10,136 nt of DNA from positions 1 through 10,136 of the forward strand of contig CAYJEO010000032.1 of the NCBI GenBank assembly GCA_964369355.1, given 5' to 3'. The number at the start of each line of letters is the position of its first letter. Position 1 is the first letter of the stretch. Below are positions 1 to 6,473 of this stretch, piece after piece. The translations under genes were made by a program, and so were the position numbers. The stretch comes from CAYJEO01 sp964369355 (lineage in GTDB: Bacteria > Bacillota_I > Bacilli_A > RF39 > UBA660). A model generated the notes under the pieces. It was not told the origin of the DNA. It did not search any database and saw only the letters and a list, made by a program, of their open reading frames with translations.

Positions 1-4
1 ATAA

Positions 5-24
5 AAAAAGCAAATATTCTTTTT
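5..24 (-). terminator. Weak possible terminator after the three-TM protein gene
   Basis: Read on the minus strand, a 6-bp stem (AAAAAG/CTTTTT) with an 8-nt loop overlaps the stop codon of the three-TM gene, and the 3' arm is itself T-rich. There is only one G-C pair, and the window ends before the tail can be judged. The placement matches the stop-overlapping terminators elsewhere in the window, which is the main reason to list it. Confidence 0.3.
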
Positions 25-865
25 ATCTTAAACTATAAATAGCATTATAATTTGGTGTATATTCTGCTGTATATGTTTTTACATATTTATTATTTTCTAA
101 AGCTTCGCTTGCAAATCTTTGTGCTGCTTCTTCAGTATATCCTTCTTCTAAATAATAATTAACATCTTCTATTTCATAAAAATCAGATATTCTAAAGTCA
201 GTAACTGGTAAATACAATGTTTTAATTTCTTTTGTATCTATTACATAAACAGTTATATTTAAAATATCATAGTCTATTTCAAAATAGTTTTGACTATCTA
301 CTACATGACCTAAATTCTCTTTATAATAATTCATTATATATACTTGTTCTGTTACTAAATTATTTTCTATTGAATTAATATCTTCTTTGATTTTATTAAA
401 ATGAAATGGATTAGAACTCATTAGCATCATCGATTCTAAAAAGATTAACCCTAAAGATATTATAACAGTTAAAATAACTGATACATTTAATAATCTTAAA
501 CTTAATTGCTCTTGATTTTCTGTATTAAAATAACTTCTTGTTTTTCCAGTTAAAAATACTTTTAATATAGCGAATATATCATAAGTTGTTTTATCTTCTT
601 TATTATCATAACTTTTAATCTTTTTAATCATTACTATAATACTAATCATTGAATAGATCACTAATAATCCTATACTTAACATAATTATTACATCATAAGT
701 AAATCCTAAAGTATAAAGAATTTCTAATAAATTGATTGTTAAGTTTTCATTATATTCTTTATTAATTATTCCTTCAAATAATAAATTAGGTAAAAACGCT
801 ATTAGTGCTAATAAGATTGGAATAATCAGCGCTAATATTGGTAAAAATTTATTTGTCTTTTTCAT
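23..865 (-). CDS. Three-TM membrane protein of unknown function
   Basis: 280 aa; I do not recognise a family. Three hydrophobic segments are visible, at about residues 8-30, 58-81 and 125-149. Lys residues at the N-terminus and a KKIK stretch directly after the second segment suggest the N-terminus and the second loop are cytoplasmic, which would place the last ~130 residues outside the cell. That tail is rich in Tyr, Glu and Asp and has no cysteines or obvious catalytic motif. The start is supported by AAGGGG 8 nt before ATG. An extended -10 element lies just upstream, so the gene probably has its own short transcript, although it may also receive read-through from the DUF3592-like gene. Existence of the gene is well supported; its function is not. 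Confidence 0.85.
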   Translation of the reverse strand: MKKTNKFLPILALIIPILLALIAFLPNLLFEGIINKEYNENLTINLLEILYTLGFTYDVIIMLSIGLLVIYSMISIIVMIKKIKSYDNKEDKTTYDIFAILKVFLTGKTRSYFNTENQEQLSLRLLNVSVILTVIISLGLIFLESMMLMSSNPFHFNKIKEDINSIENNLVTEQVYIMNYYKENLGHVVDSQNYFEIDYDILNITVYVIDTKEIKTLYLPVTDFRISDFYEIEDVNYYLEEGYTEEAAQRFASEALENNKYVKTYTAEYTPNYNAIYSLR

Positions 866-892
866 ATGTTTATCCCCTTTTTTTACTTTACA

Positions 893-901
893 AGTATATC
901 A
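893..901 (-). promoter_or_regulatory. Extended -10 promoter for the three-TM protein gene
   Basis: The minus strand reads TGATATACT, an extended -10 (TGn plus TATACT, 5/6 to consensus). No convincing -35 lies 17 nt upstream, as is usual for extended -10 promoters. Initiation about 7 nt downstream would leave a leader of roughly 20 nt carrying the AAGGGG ribosome binding site. Confidence 0.5.
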
Positions 902-919
902 TTTTTTTATAGTTATATC

Positions 920-959
920 TAGAAAGAAAATATTAAATTTCTTTAATATTTTCTTTCTA
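920..959 (-). repeat. Perfect 18-bp inverted repeat over the 3' end of the DUF3592-like gene
   Basis: Positions 920-937 and 942-959 are perfectly complementary (18 bp), separated by 4 nt that read GAAA on the minus strand, a GNRA-type tetraloop. The repeat contains the last codons and the TAA stop of the DUF3592-like gene. It is almost all A/T and is not followed by a clean U-tract. A shorter version of the stem would leave the U-rich 3' arm as a tail. It probably acts as a terminator or a 3'-end stabiliser; it is stronger in length than any other hairpin here. Confidence 0.6.
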
Positions 960-1635
960 TATTAAAATCAACATAAAAGTTTGAATAATCTTGTGGATCA
1001 TATAATAAATCTGCTGTTGTATGATTATTTAATTCTTTATTGTTAATAGGTCTACTATTAAATGTTAAAGCTCCATTTGGTAGTTGATAATCTACTATAA
1101 TCATTTTTTTATATACTCCATTCACACTTACATTTGAATTTGCTAAAGTATAAGGTAGACCTTTTACTAGTATTCCTCTAGTAGATAATATTTTTGCTTT
1201 TTTTATTTTTTTAAAAAAACTTACTAAACAAAGTATTCCAACTAATGGAAATATTAAAGTAACAAATACCAATATATTACCTACAAAATCATCTGAATCA
1301 ATTTGTGTCATACACTCTGCTGGGTTATTACTATTATATAGTACTGTATCTTTAGAAAAATCTATTAAGTTTTTAGACATACCAACTTTTGTATTACAAC
1401 TATAAGTTAGCATATCAACTTCGTAATAATATATCGGAGAACACAAATAATTATTCTCACTATCATAATCACAATTTTCAACTATATATGAAGCCTTCAC
1501 ACTTTCATCCAAAGTATTTTTAAATTCTTCATCATTTATAGTAACGCCAATAAAAGTAACACTCATAAGCGTTCCAAATATTGTGAACACTAAACCGAAC
1601 ATTAATTTTGTCTTATCTAATTTTATTTTATACAT
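943..1635 (-). CDS. Two-TM DUF3592-like membrane protein
   Basis: 230 aa. The layout is TM1 (about 11-32), an outer domain (about 33-117), TM2 (about 118-140), then a cytoplasmic domain of ~90 residues. The outer domain ends in LYNSNNPAEC, resembling the 'V.Y.P.NP' signature at the end of DUF3592 domains, and the cytoplasmic domain repeats the theme (VNG..., then LYDPQDYSNFYVD). Family assignment is by pattern only. Four outer cysteines (55, 65, 80, 108) could form two disulfides, unusual in such an AT-rich, cysteine-poor setting. The gene starts 3 nt after the TAG of the EEP gene, and its AAAGGAG lies within the end of that gene, so the two are probably translationally coupled. It closes the four-gene operon starting near 4000. 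No biochemical role can be assigned. Confidence 0.8.
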   Translation of the reverse strand: MYKIKLDKTKLMFGLVFTIFGTLMSVTFIGVTINDEEFKNTLDESVKASYIVENCDYDSENNYLCSPIYYYEVDMLTYSCNTKVGMSKNLIDFSKDTVLYNSNNPAECMTQIDSDDFVGNILVFVTLIFPLVGILCLVSFFKKIKKAKILSTRGILVKGLPYTLANSNVSVNGVYKKMIIVDYQLPNGALTFNSRPINNKELNNHTTADLLYDPQDYSNFYVDFNIERKY

Positions 1636-1638
1636 ACT

Positions 1639-2525
1639 CTACTCCTTTATTTTAAAATCTACTATAACAGGAAAATGATCACTTACTGGTTTTCCTTCAT
1701 ACTTAAAGCTTGGATCTACCAAATAATTTGTTATTACAAAATCATCTTTACTTGAAAATATATAATCAATCCTTATAAAATGAAACATATTCCAATTATA
1801 GTTATAATTAATTGTTCCATATTTCATACTGCTTAAAGCAATATCTTTAGTATCATCTATTTTTTTAGTTAATTCTTTATAATTATTTGAAATTGATGTG
1901 AAATTAAAGTCTCCTGCTAGCATATAAGGTGTTTTACACTCATCTAGTATATCTAATATAAGTTTAACCGATTTTTCTTTAGATACAGTTCCTATATGGT
2001 CTAGATGTGTATTAAATATAGTTATTTCTTCATTTGTTTTAATATCTTTAAATGTTGCATATGCCATTATTCTATAAGTTGATGCATCCATCCTACCGAT
2101 ACTTCTTCTTTTGTTTCTGATAACCAGATAGTATTACTTTCTAAAAGTTCATATTTCTCTTTCAAATAAAATATTGAAGCGTATTCTCCTTGTGTATTAC
2201 CATCTTCTCTTCCAACACCTACATAGTCATAATCATTTAATAATACAGGTAATCCGTTTTCTTCATTCATCCAACCATAATTAGCTTCTTGTAGTGCTAT
2301 AAAGTCAGCATCATAACTAAGTAATTGATTATAAATTATTTCTTTTCTATCAGTAAATGAATCTAACCAATCTTCTGCATATTTAACATTATAAGATATA
2401 ATTCTTCTATCTTCTTTTTCAGGTATTTCTTTTATTTTCCAAGGTACTATAAACATTAAAAACAAGGTAATTATTAGTAATATAATTATCACCAAAGAAA
2501 ATAAAACCTTTCTTACTACTTTCAT
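1639..2525 (-). pseudogene. EEP-family phosphohydrolase, membrane-anchored, split by a one-base frameshift
   Basis: Two overlapping reading frames, 2067-2525 (152 aa) and 1639-2091 (150 aa), together make one endonuclease/exonuclease/phosphatase-family protein of about 295 aa. The first half has a hydrophobic anchor (about 8-28) and the motifs ISYNVKY (Asn46) and ALQE (Glu80). The second has FNTHLDH, AGDFN, RIDYIF and SDHFPV. Together these are the full set of EEP metal and catalytic motifs. The break is exact: the first frame reads LSETKEEVSVGW then leaves register, while the second continues DASTYRI, the usual continuation (GWDASxYR) in this family. One missing G in a GG run at about 2090-2093 explains it. 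EEP proteins cleave phosphodiesters of nucleic acids, lipids or nucleotides; the N-terminal anchor suggests action at the outer face. The gene is either freshly inactivated or affected by a sequencing error. It follows the 280 aa gene by 11 nt with a TAAAGGAG stop/RBS overlap. Confidence 0.85.
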
Positions 2526-2536
2526 ACTATACTCCT

Positions 2537-3379
2537 TTATTTTAATTTTTTTGTTTTACCTAATATATTTTTTTTAATGCTATTTAAATAATTATTAGTC
2601 AAATTTTTTAATTGTTCTTCTGATAAAAACTGAACATTGTTTTCTTTTTTAAACGTTCCTAATAAAGTTAGATAATCATATAACTGTTCTTTTTCATAAT
2701 CAGTTGTAAATATATTTTCCAATATATTAATTGTATTAATATCTTCATAATTATCTTTTACTTCAAAGTCAAAATTATCTAAAAATTTATATATTACTAC
2801 ACTATCGTTTTTTGTAATTAAATCTAGTTGCGTAGTGTCTACTTTAAACTGATAACCTTTTTTCAACAAATTTGTTTCCATTACTTGTTCAATATAATCT
2901 TTTTCTTTTATTAATATAGTAACTGGTATATATGTTCTATGAGGTGATTGATATATAGGTGCATGCCCACCATTTTCTATATTTTTCTTAAAATTAGTAG
3001 ACGTTTGACTAGTTGGATAATCAACTAATCCTTGTTTAGAAACAAAATTTCCTTTAACAGTCTTGTTTAACACTTTTATTAAATAAGGTAATAATTTATC
3101 TAGATTGTCATAATCTAATTTTTTTATTTCATATTCACTAACCTTTATCAAATTACTTAACTTTTCAAGTTCAATATTTTGTTTTAAAGTTAGACTATTA
3201 GTTACTTGATTTATTTGCTCTTCTTTTTTATTTTTTAAAATTTCTAATTTTCTTTCTAATTCTAATATTTTTATGTCACTTTCTTTTGAAACTTGTTCAC
3301 TTACTTGATTTCTAATTACTTTTATTTCATTTTGTATTTCCTTATACTGTTCTTTTAATTTTAAAAGTTTATCTTTCAT
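2537..3379 (-). CDS. Coiled-coil protein of unknown function, long member of a local paralogous family (copy 2)
   Basis: 280 aa, no recognised domain, no signal peptide or membrane segment, so probably cytoplasmic. Residues 1-90 are a Lys/Glu-rich coiled coil. The rest is a globular region collinear with the 286 aa protein at 5609-6469. Matching blocks are LLPYLIKVLNKTVKGNFV (96-113) against IFPYIIKYLKLTEGKDYEL; IPVTILIKEKDYIE...KGYQF (151-178) against LPIYAFIRKKDLKYL...AGYEF; and KENNVQFLSEEQLKN (245-259) against VENDIQFINEYQMNE, all within about three residues of the same position. I infer paralogy. The start has AAAGGAG 6 nt upstream, overlapping the TAA of the 196 aa gene. It is second in the operon 196 aa - 280 aa - EEP - DUF3592-like. 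It could be a structural or scaffold protein; no enzymatic motif is visible. Confidence 0.85.
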   Translation of the reverse strand: MKDKLLKLKEQYKEIQNEIKVIRNQVSEQVSKESDIKILELERKLEILKNKKEEQINQVTNSLTLKQNIELEKLSNLIKVSEYEIKKLDYDNLDKLLPYLIKVLNKTVKGNFVSKQGLVDYPTSQTSTNFKKNIENGGHAPIYQSPHRTYIPVTILIKEKDYIEQVMETNLLKKGYQFKVDTTQLDLITKNDSVVIYKFLDNFDFEVKDNYEDINTINILENIFTTDYEKEQLYDYLTLLGTFKKENNVQFLSEEQLKNLTNNYLNSIKKNILGKTKKLK

Positions 3380-3390
3380 AAAATTCTCCT

Positions 3391-3981
3391 TTATTTTAAA
3401 ACTTTTGTTTTATTATTAAAATACTTCTTTTGTAACTTTTCTTTGTTTGAATTTATATATTGATCATAAAAAATATTTATTTGTTCTAAAGTTATATCTT
3501 CCAATTCATTATCAATTCGATAATCATATAATTGCTTTAAAAAATCATTTATAAAATTTATTTTAGCTGGTATATTATTATTTTGAATAAATTCATTTAT
3601 TTCCATGTTAATTATATTATCAAAATCATCAAATAAATAATTTTTATTTAACACTATTATTTCTGTTGTGTCTAAATTAGTTAAATACTTTACTTTAATA
3701 TTAGAATTTATATTTTTAATATAAAATATCGAAAATTCTGTATCATTTCTATACATTTTATCATTCTTGATAGTTATATTTTGAGAACCAGATACGTAAT
3801 TTTCACCTGTCACTTCATTTATTAATTTAATTAATAGTTCAGCAATCACATAAACATAAAACATATCATATTTTTTCAATAATTGTTCTTCTACTCTAAT
3901 TTGTTTAATTAATTCTTTTTCATAATTTCTAATTTGTTTTAATTTTTCATACATAATATTGATTTTTTCTCGTTTATTCAT
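3391..3981 (-). CDS. Short coiled-coil protein of unknown function, related to the 280/286 aa proteins
   Basis: 196 aa from the ATG at 3981, which has AGGTGAT 3 nt upstream. An in-frame ATG at 4026 would add 15 hydrophobic residues but has no ribosome binding site and lies upstream of the -10, so I reject it. Residues 1-40 are a short coiled coil. LLIKLINEVTGENYVSGSQ (49-67) resembles the LIKVLNKTVKGNFVS block of the 280 aa protein. The C-terminus (YDYRIDNELEDITLEQINIFYDQYI) resembles the C-terminal block shared by the two long proteins. It looks like a shortened family member with most of the coiled coil removed. First gene of its operon. No function can be named. Confidence 0.8.
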   Translation of the reverse strand: MNKREKINIMYEKLKQIRNYEKELIKQIRVEEQLLKKYDMFYVYVIAELLIKLINEVTGENYVSGSQNITIKNDKMYRNDTEFSIFYIKNINSNIKVKYLTNLDTTEIIVLNKNYLFDDFDNIINMEINEFIQNNNIPAKINFINDFLKQLYDYRIDNELEDITLEQINIFYDQYINSNKEKLQKKYFNNKTKVLK

Positions 3982-3997
3982 CTTATCACCTAAATTT

Positions 3998-4026
3998 ATT
4001 ATATATTTAAATAAATAAAAAAACAA
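3998..4026 (-). promoter_or_regulatory. Promoter of the 196 aa / 280 aa / EEP / DUF3592-like operon
   Basis: On the minus strand the -10 is a perfect TATAAT (3998-4003) and the -35 is TTGTTT (4021-4026), with exactly 17 nt between them. Initiation would fall about 10 nt upstream of the 196 aa start at 3981. The -35 sits in the U-tract of the hydrogenase terminator, so one unit ends where the next begins. Confidence 0.65.
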
Positions 4027-4053
4027 TAAAAAAAGTGTTTATAATAAACACTT
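4021..4053 (-). terminator. Intrinsic terminator of the hydrogenase gene
   Basis: A perfect 9-bp stem (4033-4041 with 4045-4053), 3-nt loop, is followed on the minus strand by a long U-tract (TTTTTTATTGTTT). The hairpin covers two bases of the hydrogenase TAA stop. It separates the hydrogenase transcript from the downstream operon. Confidence 0.85.
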
Positions 4054-4207
4054 AATCTATTTTTTCAAATACATCTATTCCTAAGTGACATAAAGGGCAT
4101 TCAAAATCTGCTGGTAATGGTCCTTCGTGTACATAGTTACAAACTGTACATATATATTTTTCTTCTGTAGTTTGTGTATTTTCTACAACTTTGTTTTCAG
4201 TTTCCAT
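4052..4207 (-). CDS. Possible free rubredoxin from an internal start in the hydrogenase gene
   Basis: Within the hydrogenase frame, ATG at 4205-4207 (Met451) is preceded by a strong Shine-Dalgarno sequence, AAAGGAG at 4213-4219, with 5 nt of spacing. Translation from it gives a 51 aa protein made only of the rubredoxin module: a ~17-residue polar lead, then CTVC (Cys470, Cys473) and CPLC (Cys487, Cys490), which bind one iron. This could be an ancestral separate gene now fused in frame to the hydrogenase, still expressed alone as well as fused. The site is seen; its use is inferred. The same bases encode LysLysGlyGluThr, so a chance AG-rich match is possible. Confidence 0.4.
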   Translation of the reverse strand: METENKVVENTQTTEEKYICTVCNYVHEGPLPADFECPLCHLGIDVFEKID

Positions 4208-5557
4208 AGTTTCTCCTTTCTTTTTTAATTTATAATCATTACTTTTATCTTTATATGACGTATGTAATAATTGTTCTGCTATTTCACTTAATGGTTTTTC
4301 ATAAAAATTATCATATAATTTTTTAATTTGTTCATTTTCATGACTTAACCTATTTTTCATAGAATTATCTTTTTTATATAAACCTTCAATTCTTTTATTA
4401 TTTACTTCTTGATTAGACCTATTTTTAGGTTGGCCTCCACCACCAATACATCCACCTGGACAAGTCATTACTTCAACAAAGTGATATCCGTCATTTAATA
4501 ACTTATCCATATACTTATTAACTGTGTTAGTTCCATAAATAACTGCTATTTTTAAATTTAAATCACCTATTAAAATATTAGCTTCCTTAAATTCGTTTAA
4601 CCCTCTTACACTTTTTAATTCATAAAAATTTTCTGGTGCTGTTTCATTAGTTATTAATTTATAAGCAGTTCTTAAAGCAGCTTCCATAACACCGCCAGAA
4701 GCCCCAAAAATAACACCTGCTCCACTTGCTTCACCCATGAAATCATCAAACTTAGAGTTATCTAAATTATTAAAATCAATATTTTCATTCTTTGCCCAAG
4801 TCGCCAATTCACGAGTAGTAATTACATAATCCATATCACGCATATTATCTACACCTAAATATATTGAAGCGTCTTTCATTTCTTCTCTTCTAATTTCTGC
4901 TTTTTTAGCAGTACAAGGCGTTACTGCTACATTTATTACCTTACTAGGATCTATACCCATCATTTTACAAAAATAAGTTTTTACAGTAGCTCCTTGCATT
5001 CCTATAGGACTTTTAACAGAAGATATATTATCTATTATGTTTGGATGATATATTTCAGCAAAATTAACCCATGCAGGACAACAACTAGTAAATTGTGGTA
5101 AAGGCTTATTATTAACTATTCTATTTACTAACTCACTTGCTTCTTCCATTATGGTTAAATCAGCACTAAAGTTAGTATCTAAAACATAGTTACCACCTAA
5201 ATTTCTTAATAAAGAAATCATTTTACCTTCTACAAAACTGCCATGTTCTAAACCGAATTCTTCACCTAAAGAAATTCTTACTGAAGGCGAAGTATTAAAT
5301 ATTACTATTTTATCTTCATCTTGTATATGTTTTTTAATACGACTTACTTCCATTTTTTCTACAATTGCATTAACTGGACACACATTTGCACATTGACCAC
5401 AATTAATACACACTATATCTTCATCTTTATTAAATTCATATGTATCTGCTATACCTATGTATTCTTTACAAACTTTTTTACATAGTCCGCAATCTACACA
5501 TTTATCTTCTATTCTTTCAATTGAAATATTTTCTTTTGCTATTGGAATTTTTTTCAT
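4052..5557 (-). CDS. [FeFe] hydrogenase, group B-like, with C-terminal rubredoxin domain
   Basis: 501 aa cytoplasmic iron-sulfur enzyme that interconverts H2 with protons and electrons. Order: two 4Fe-4S ferredoxin clusters (CVDCGLCKKVC, Cys20/23/26/30; CINCGQCANVC, Cys50/53/56/60); the H-cluster domain with TSCCPAW (157-163), TPCTAKKAE (213-221) and EVMTCPGGCIGGGGQP (362-377); the usual C-terminal LLHTSY; a linker; and a short rubrerythrin-type rubredoxin (CxxC-x13-CxxC, 470-490). All four H-cluster cysteines (160, 215, 366, 370) and the proton-relay cysteine (159) are present. Thr213 replaces the Met of the classic MPC motif, which I associate with group B enzymes rather than group A. The rubredoxin suggests electron exchange with rubrerythrin- or rubredoxin-linked partners, for example in oxygen or peroxide defence or ferredoxin reoxidation. 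The start has GGAGG 6 nt upstream. HydE/F/G maturases are not in the window and must be elsewhere. Confidence 0.95.
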   Translation of the reverse strand: MKKIPIAKENISIERIEDKCVDCGLCKKVCKEYIGIADTYEFNKDEDIVCINCGQCANVCPVNAIVEKMEVSRIKKHIQDEDKIVIFNTSPSVRISLGEEFGLEHGSFVEGKMISLLRNLGGNYVLDTNFSADLTIMEEASELVNRIVNNKPLPQFTSCCPAWVNFAEIYHPNIIDNISSVKSPIGMQGATVKTYFCKMMGIDPSKVINVAVTPCTAKKAEIRREEMKDASIYLGVDNMRDMDYVITTRELATWAKNENIDFNNLDNSKFDDFMGEASGAGVIFGASGGVMEAALRTAYKLITNETAPENFYELKSVRGLNEFKEANILIGDLNLKIAVIYGTNTVNKYMDKLLNDGYHFVEVMTCPGGCIGGGGQPKNRSNQEVNNKRIEGLYKKDNSMKNRLSHENEQIKKLYDNFYEKPLSEIAEQLLHTSYKDKSNDYKLKKKGETMETENKVVENTQTTEEKYICTVCNYVHEGPLPADFECPLCHLGIDVFEKID

Positions 5558-5574
5558 AACTTACCTCCAAATTA

Positions 5575-5583
5575 ATTATATCA
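5575..5583 (-). promoter_or_regulatory. Extended -10 promoter of the hydrogenase gene
   Basis: The minus strand reads TGATATAAT: a perfect -10 with the TGn extension. The hexamer 17 nt upstream (TAGTAA) is a poor -35. Initiation about 7 nt downstream leaves a leader of only ~11 nt, with the GGAGG (5564-5568) at its very 5' end. No terminator separates this promoter from the 286 aa gene, so read-through from upstream is also possible. Confidence 0.6.
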
Positions 5584-5588
5584 CAAAC

Positions 5589-5603
5589 TAGTAATGATTA
5601 CTA
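5589..5603 (-). promoter_or_regulatory. Fur-family-type 7-1-7 operator at the hydrogenase promoter
   Basis: TAGTAATGATTACTA is a perfect palindrome of two 7-nt arms around one central base, the geometry of Fur/PerR/Zur boxes in Firmicutes. It differs from the Bacillus Zur box (TCGTAATnATTACGA) by one base per arm, and from the PerR (TTATAATnATTATAA) and Fur (TGATAATnATTATCA) boxes by two. It covers the spacer and -35 region of the extended -10 promoter, where a bound repressor would block polymerase. A metal- or peroxide-responsive repressor would suit an iron-rich, oxygen-sensitive enzyme. Which regulator binds is unknown. Confidence 0.5.
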
Positions 5604-5608
5604 CTTAT

Positions 5609-6469
5609 TTAATCTTTTTTCTTAAAAATTAATTTATAAGTGTTAGTATTTTCTTCTAACTCCTTTATTTCATTATTAAAAAATTCATTCATTTGGTATT
5701 CATTTATAAATTGAATGTCGTTTTCTACTTTATATTGGACTAACTTTTCAATAAACTCAAATAAACTTTGATTAGAAGTTTTTAAAACAGGTACTATGTT
5801 TCTTGCTAGTCTAACTACTTCTTTATCTTTAAATTCATATTTTAAGTCTGTTATATAGTCATGGGAATATTTTTTTAATATAGTTATATTTTCAAATTTA
5901 GTAATATCTGATTTAGAAGTACTTATAAATTCATATCCTGCATTATTAATAGTTTCTGATACATTAGCATCTAAATATTTTAAATCTTTTTTTCTTATAA
6001 ATGCATATATTGGCAAATATCTAATAGTTTTGTATTTGTGTTCATATACTTCGTTTACTTTATTTAATATTTTTTTTAAATCGGCATCTACTTCTAAATA
6101 ACTTACTTCTTGTAACCCATATTTTAATTCATAGTCTTTTCCTTCAGTAAGTTTTAAATACTTAATAATATAAGGAAATATTATAAAAGTATCATCATGT
6201 TGCAGTTTTTCTAAATATATTTTCTTTAAATTATATAAAGTAACATTATTAGATACTGCTTTTATTTTTTGTTCACATTCAAATTGATATGTTAATTCTG
6301 TTTCTTCATTTATTTTGTCTTTTAATATCTTAACTTCCTTCATCAAACTGTCTAATTTTTCTTTATATTCTTCATTTTTTCGTTTTTCAATTTTATTTTT
6401 TAAATTTTTTAATTGATTAGTTTTAACTGAAATATCTTTTTTTAATTTTTCTAATTCATTTACATTCAT
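5609..6469 (-). CDS. Coiled-coil protein of unknown function, long member of a local paralogous family (copy 1)
   Basis: 286 aa from the ATG at 6469, preceded by AGAGGT 6 nt upstream. A longer frame opening at 6496 would overlap the 169 aa gene by 23 nt and has no ribosome binding site, so I reject it. Residues 1-90 are a Lys/Glu-rich coiled coil. The remainder matches the 280 aa protein at 2537-3379 block for block (FPYIIKYLK at 98-106, LPIYAFIRKKDL at 152-163, VENDIQFINEYQMNEFF at 248-264). No membrane segment, signal or catalytic motif is visible. Its ribosome binding site overlaps the TAA of the 169 aa gene (AAGAGGTAAAAG), so the two are tightly coupled. The hydrogenase follows 51 nt downstream without a strong terminator between them. 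Confidence 0.85.
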   Translation of the reverse strand: MNVNELEKLKKDISVKTNQLKNLKNKIEKRKNEEYKEKLDSLMKEVKILKDKINEETELTYQFECEQKIKAVSNNVTLYNLKKIYLEKLQHDDTFIIFPYIIKYLKLTEGKDYELKYGLQEVSYLEVDADLKKILNKVNEVYEHKYKTIRYLPIYAFIRKKDLKYLDANVSETINNAGYEFISTSKSDITKFENITILKKYSHDYITDLKYEFKDKEVVRLARNIVPVLKTSNQSLFEFIEKLVQYKVENDIQFINEYQMNEFFNNEIKELEENTNTYKLIFKKKD

Positions 6470-6473
6470 ACTT

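Noticed and set aside
732..965. Plus-strand open frame of 77 codons
   Set aside because: It lies opposite the start of the three-TM gene and its promoter, has no ribosome binding site, and is low-complexity; it is a shadow frame.
2067..2091. Programmed -1 frameshifting in the EEP gene
   Set aside because: A -1 shift would restore the protein, but no X-XXY-YYZ slippery heptamer, stem-loop or pseudoknot is evident; a one-base deletion is simpler.
3982..4026. Longer start for the 196 aa protein
   Set aside because: The extension has no ribosome binding site and crosses the TATAAT promoter element; ATG 3981 has AGGTGAT just upstream.
5569..5588. Rex-type operator at the hydrogenase promoter
   Set aside because: A TTGTGA half-site is present but its TCACAA partner at Rex spacing is missing, so the 7-1-7 palindrome is the better operator candidate.
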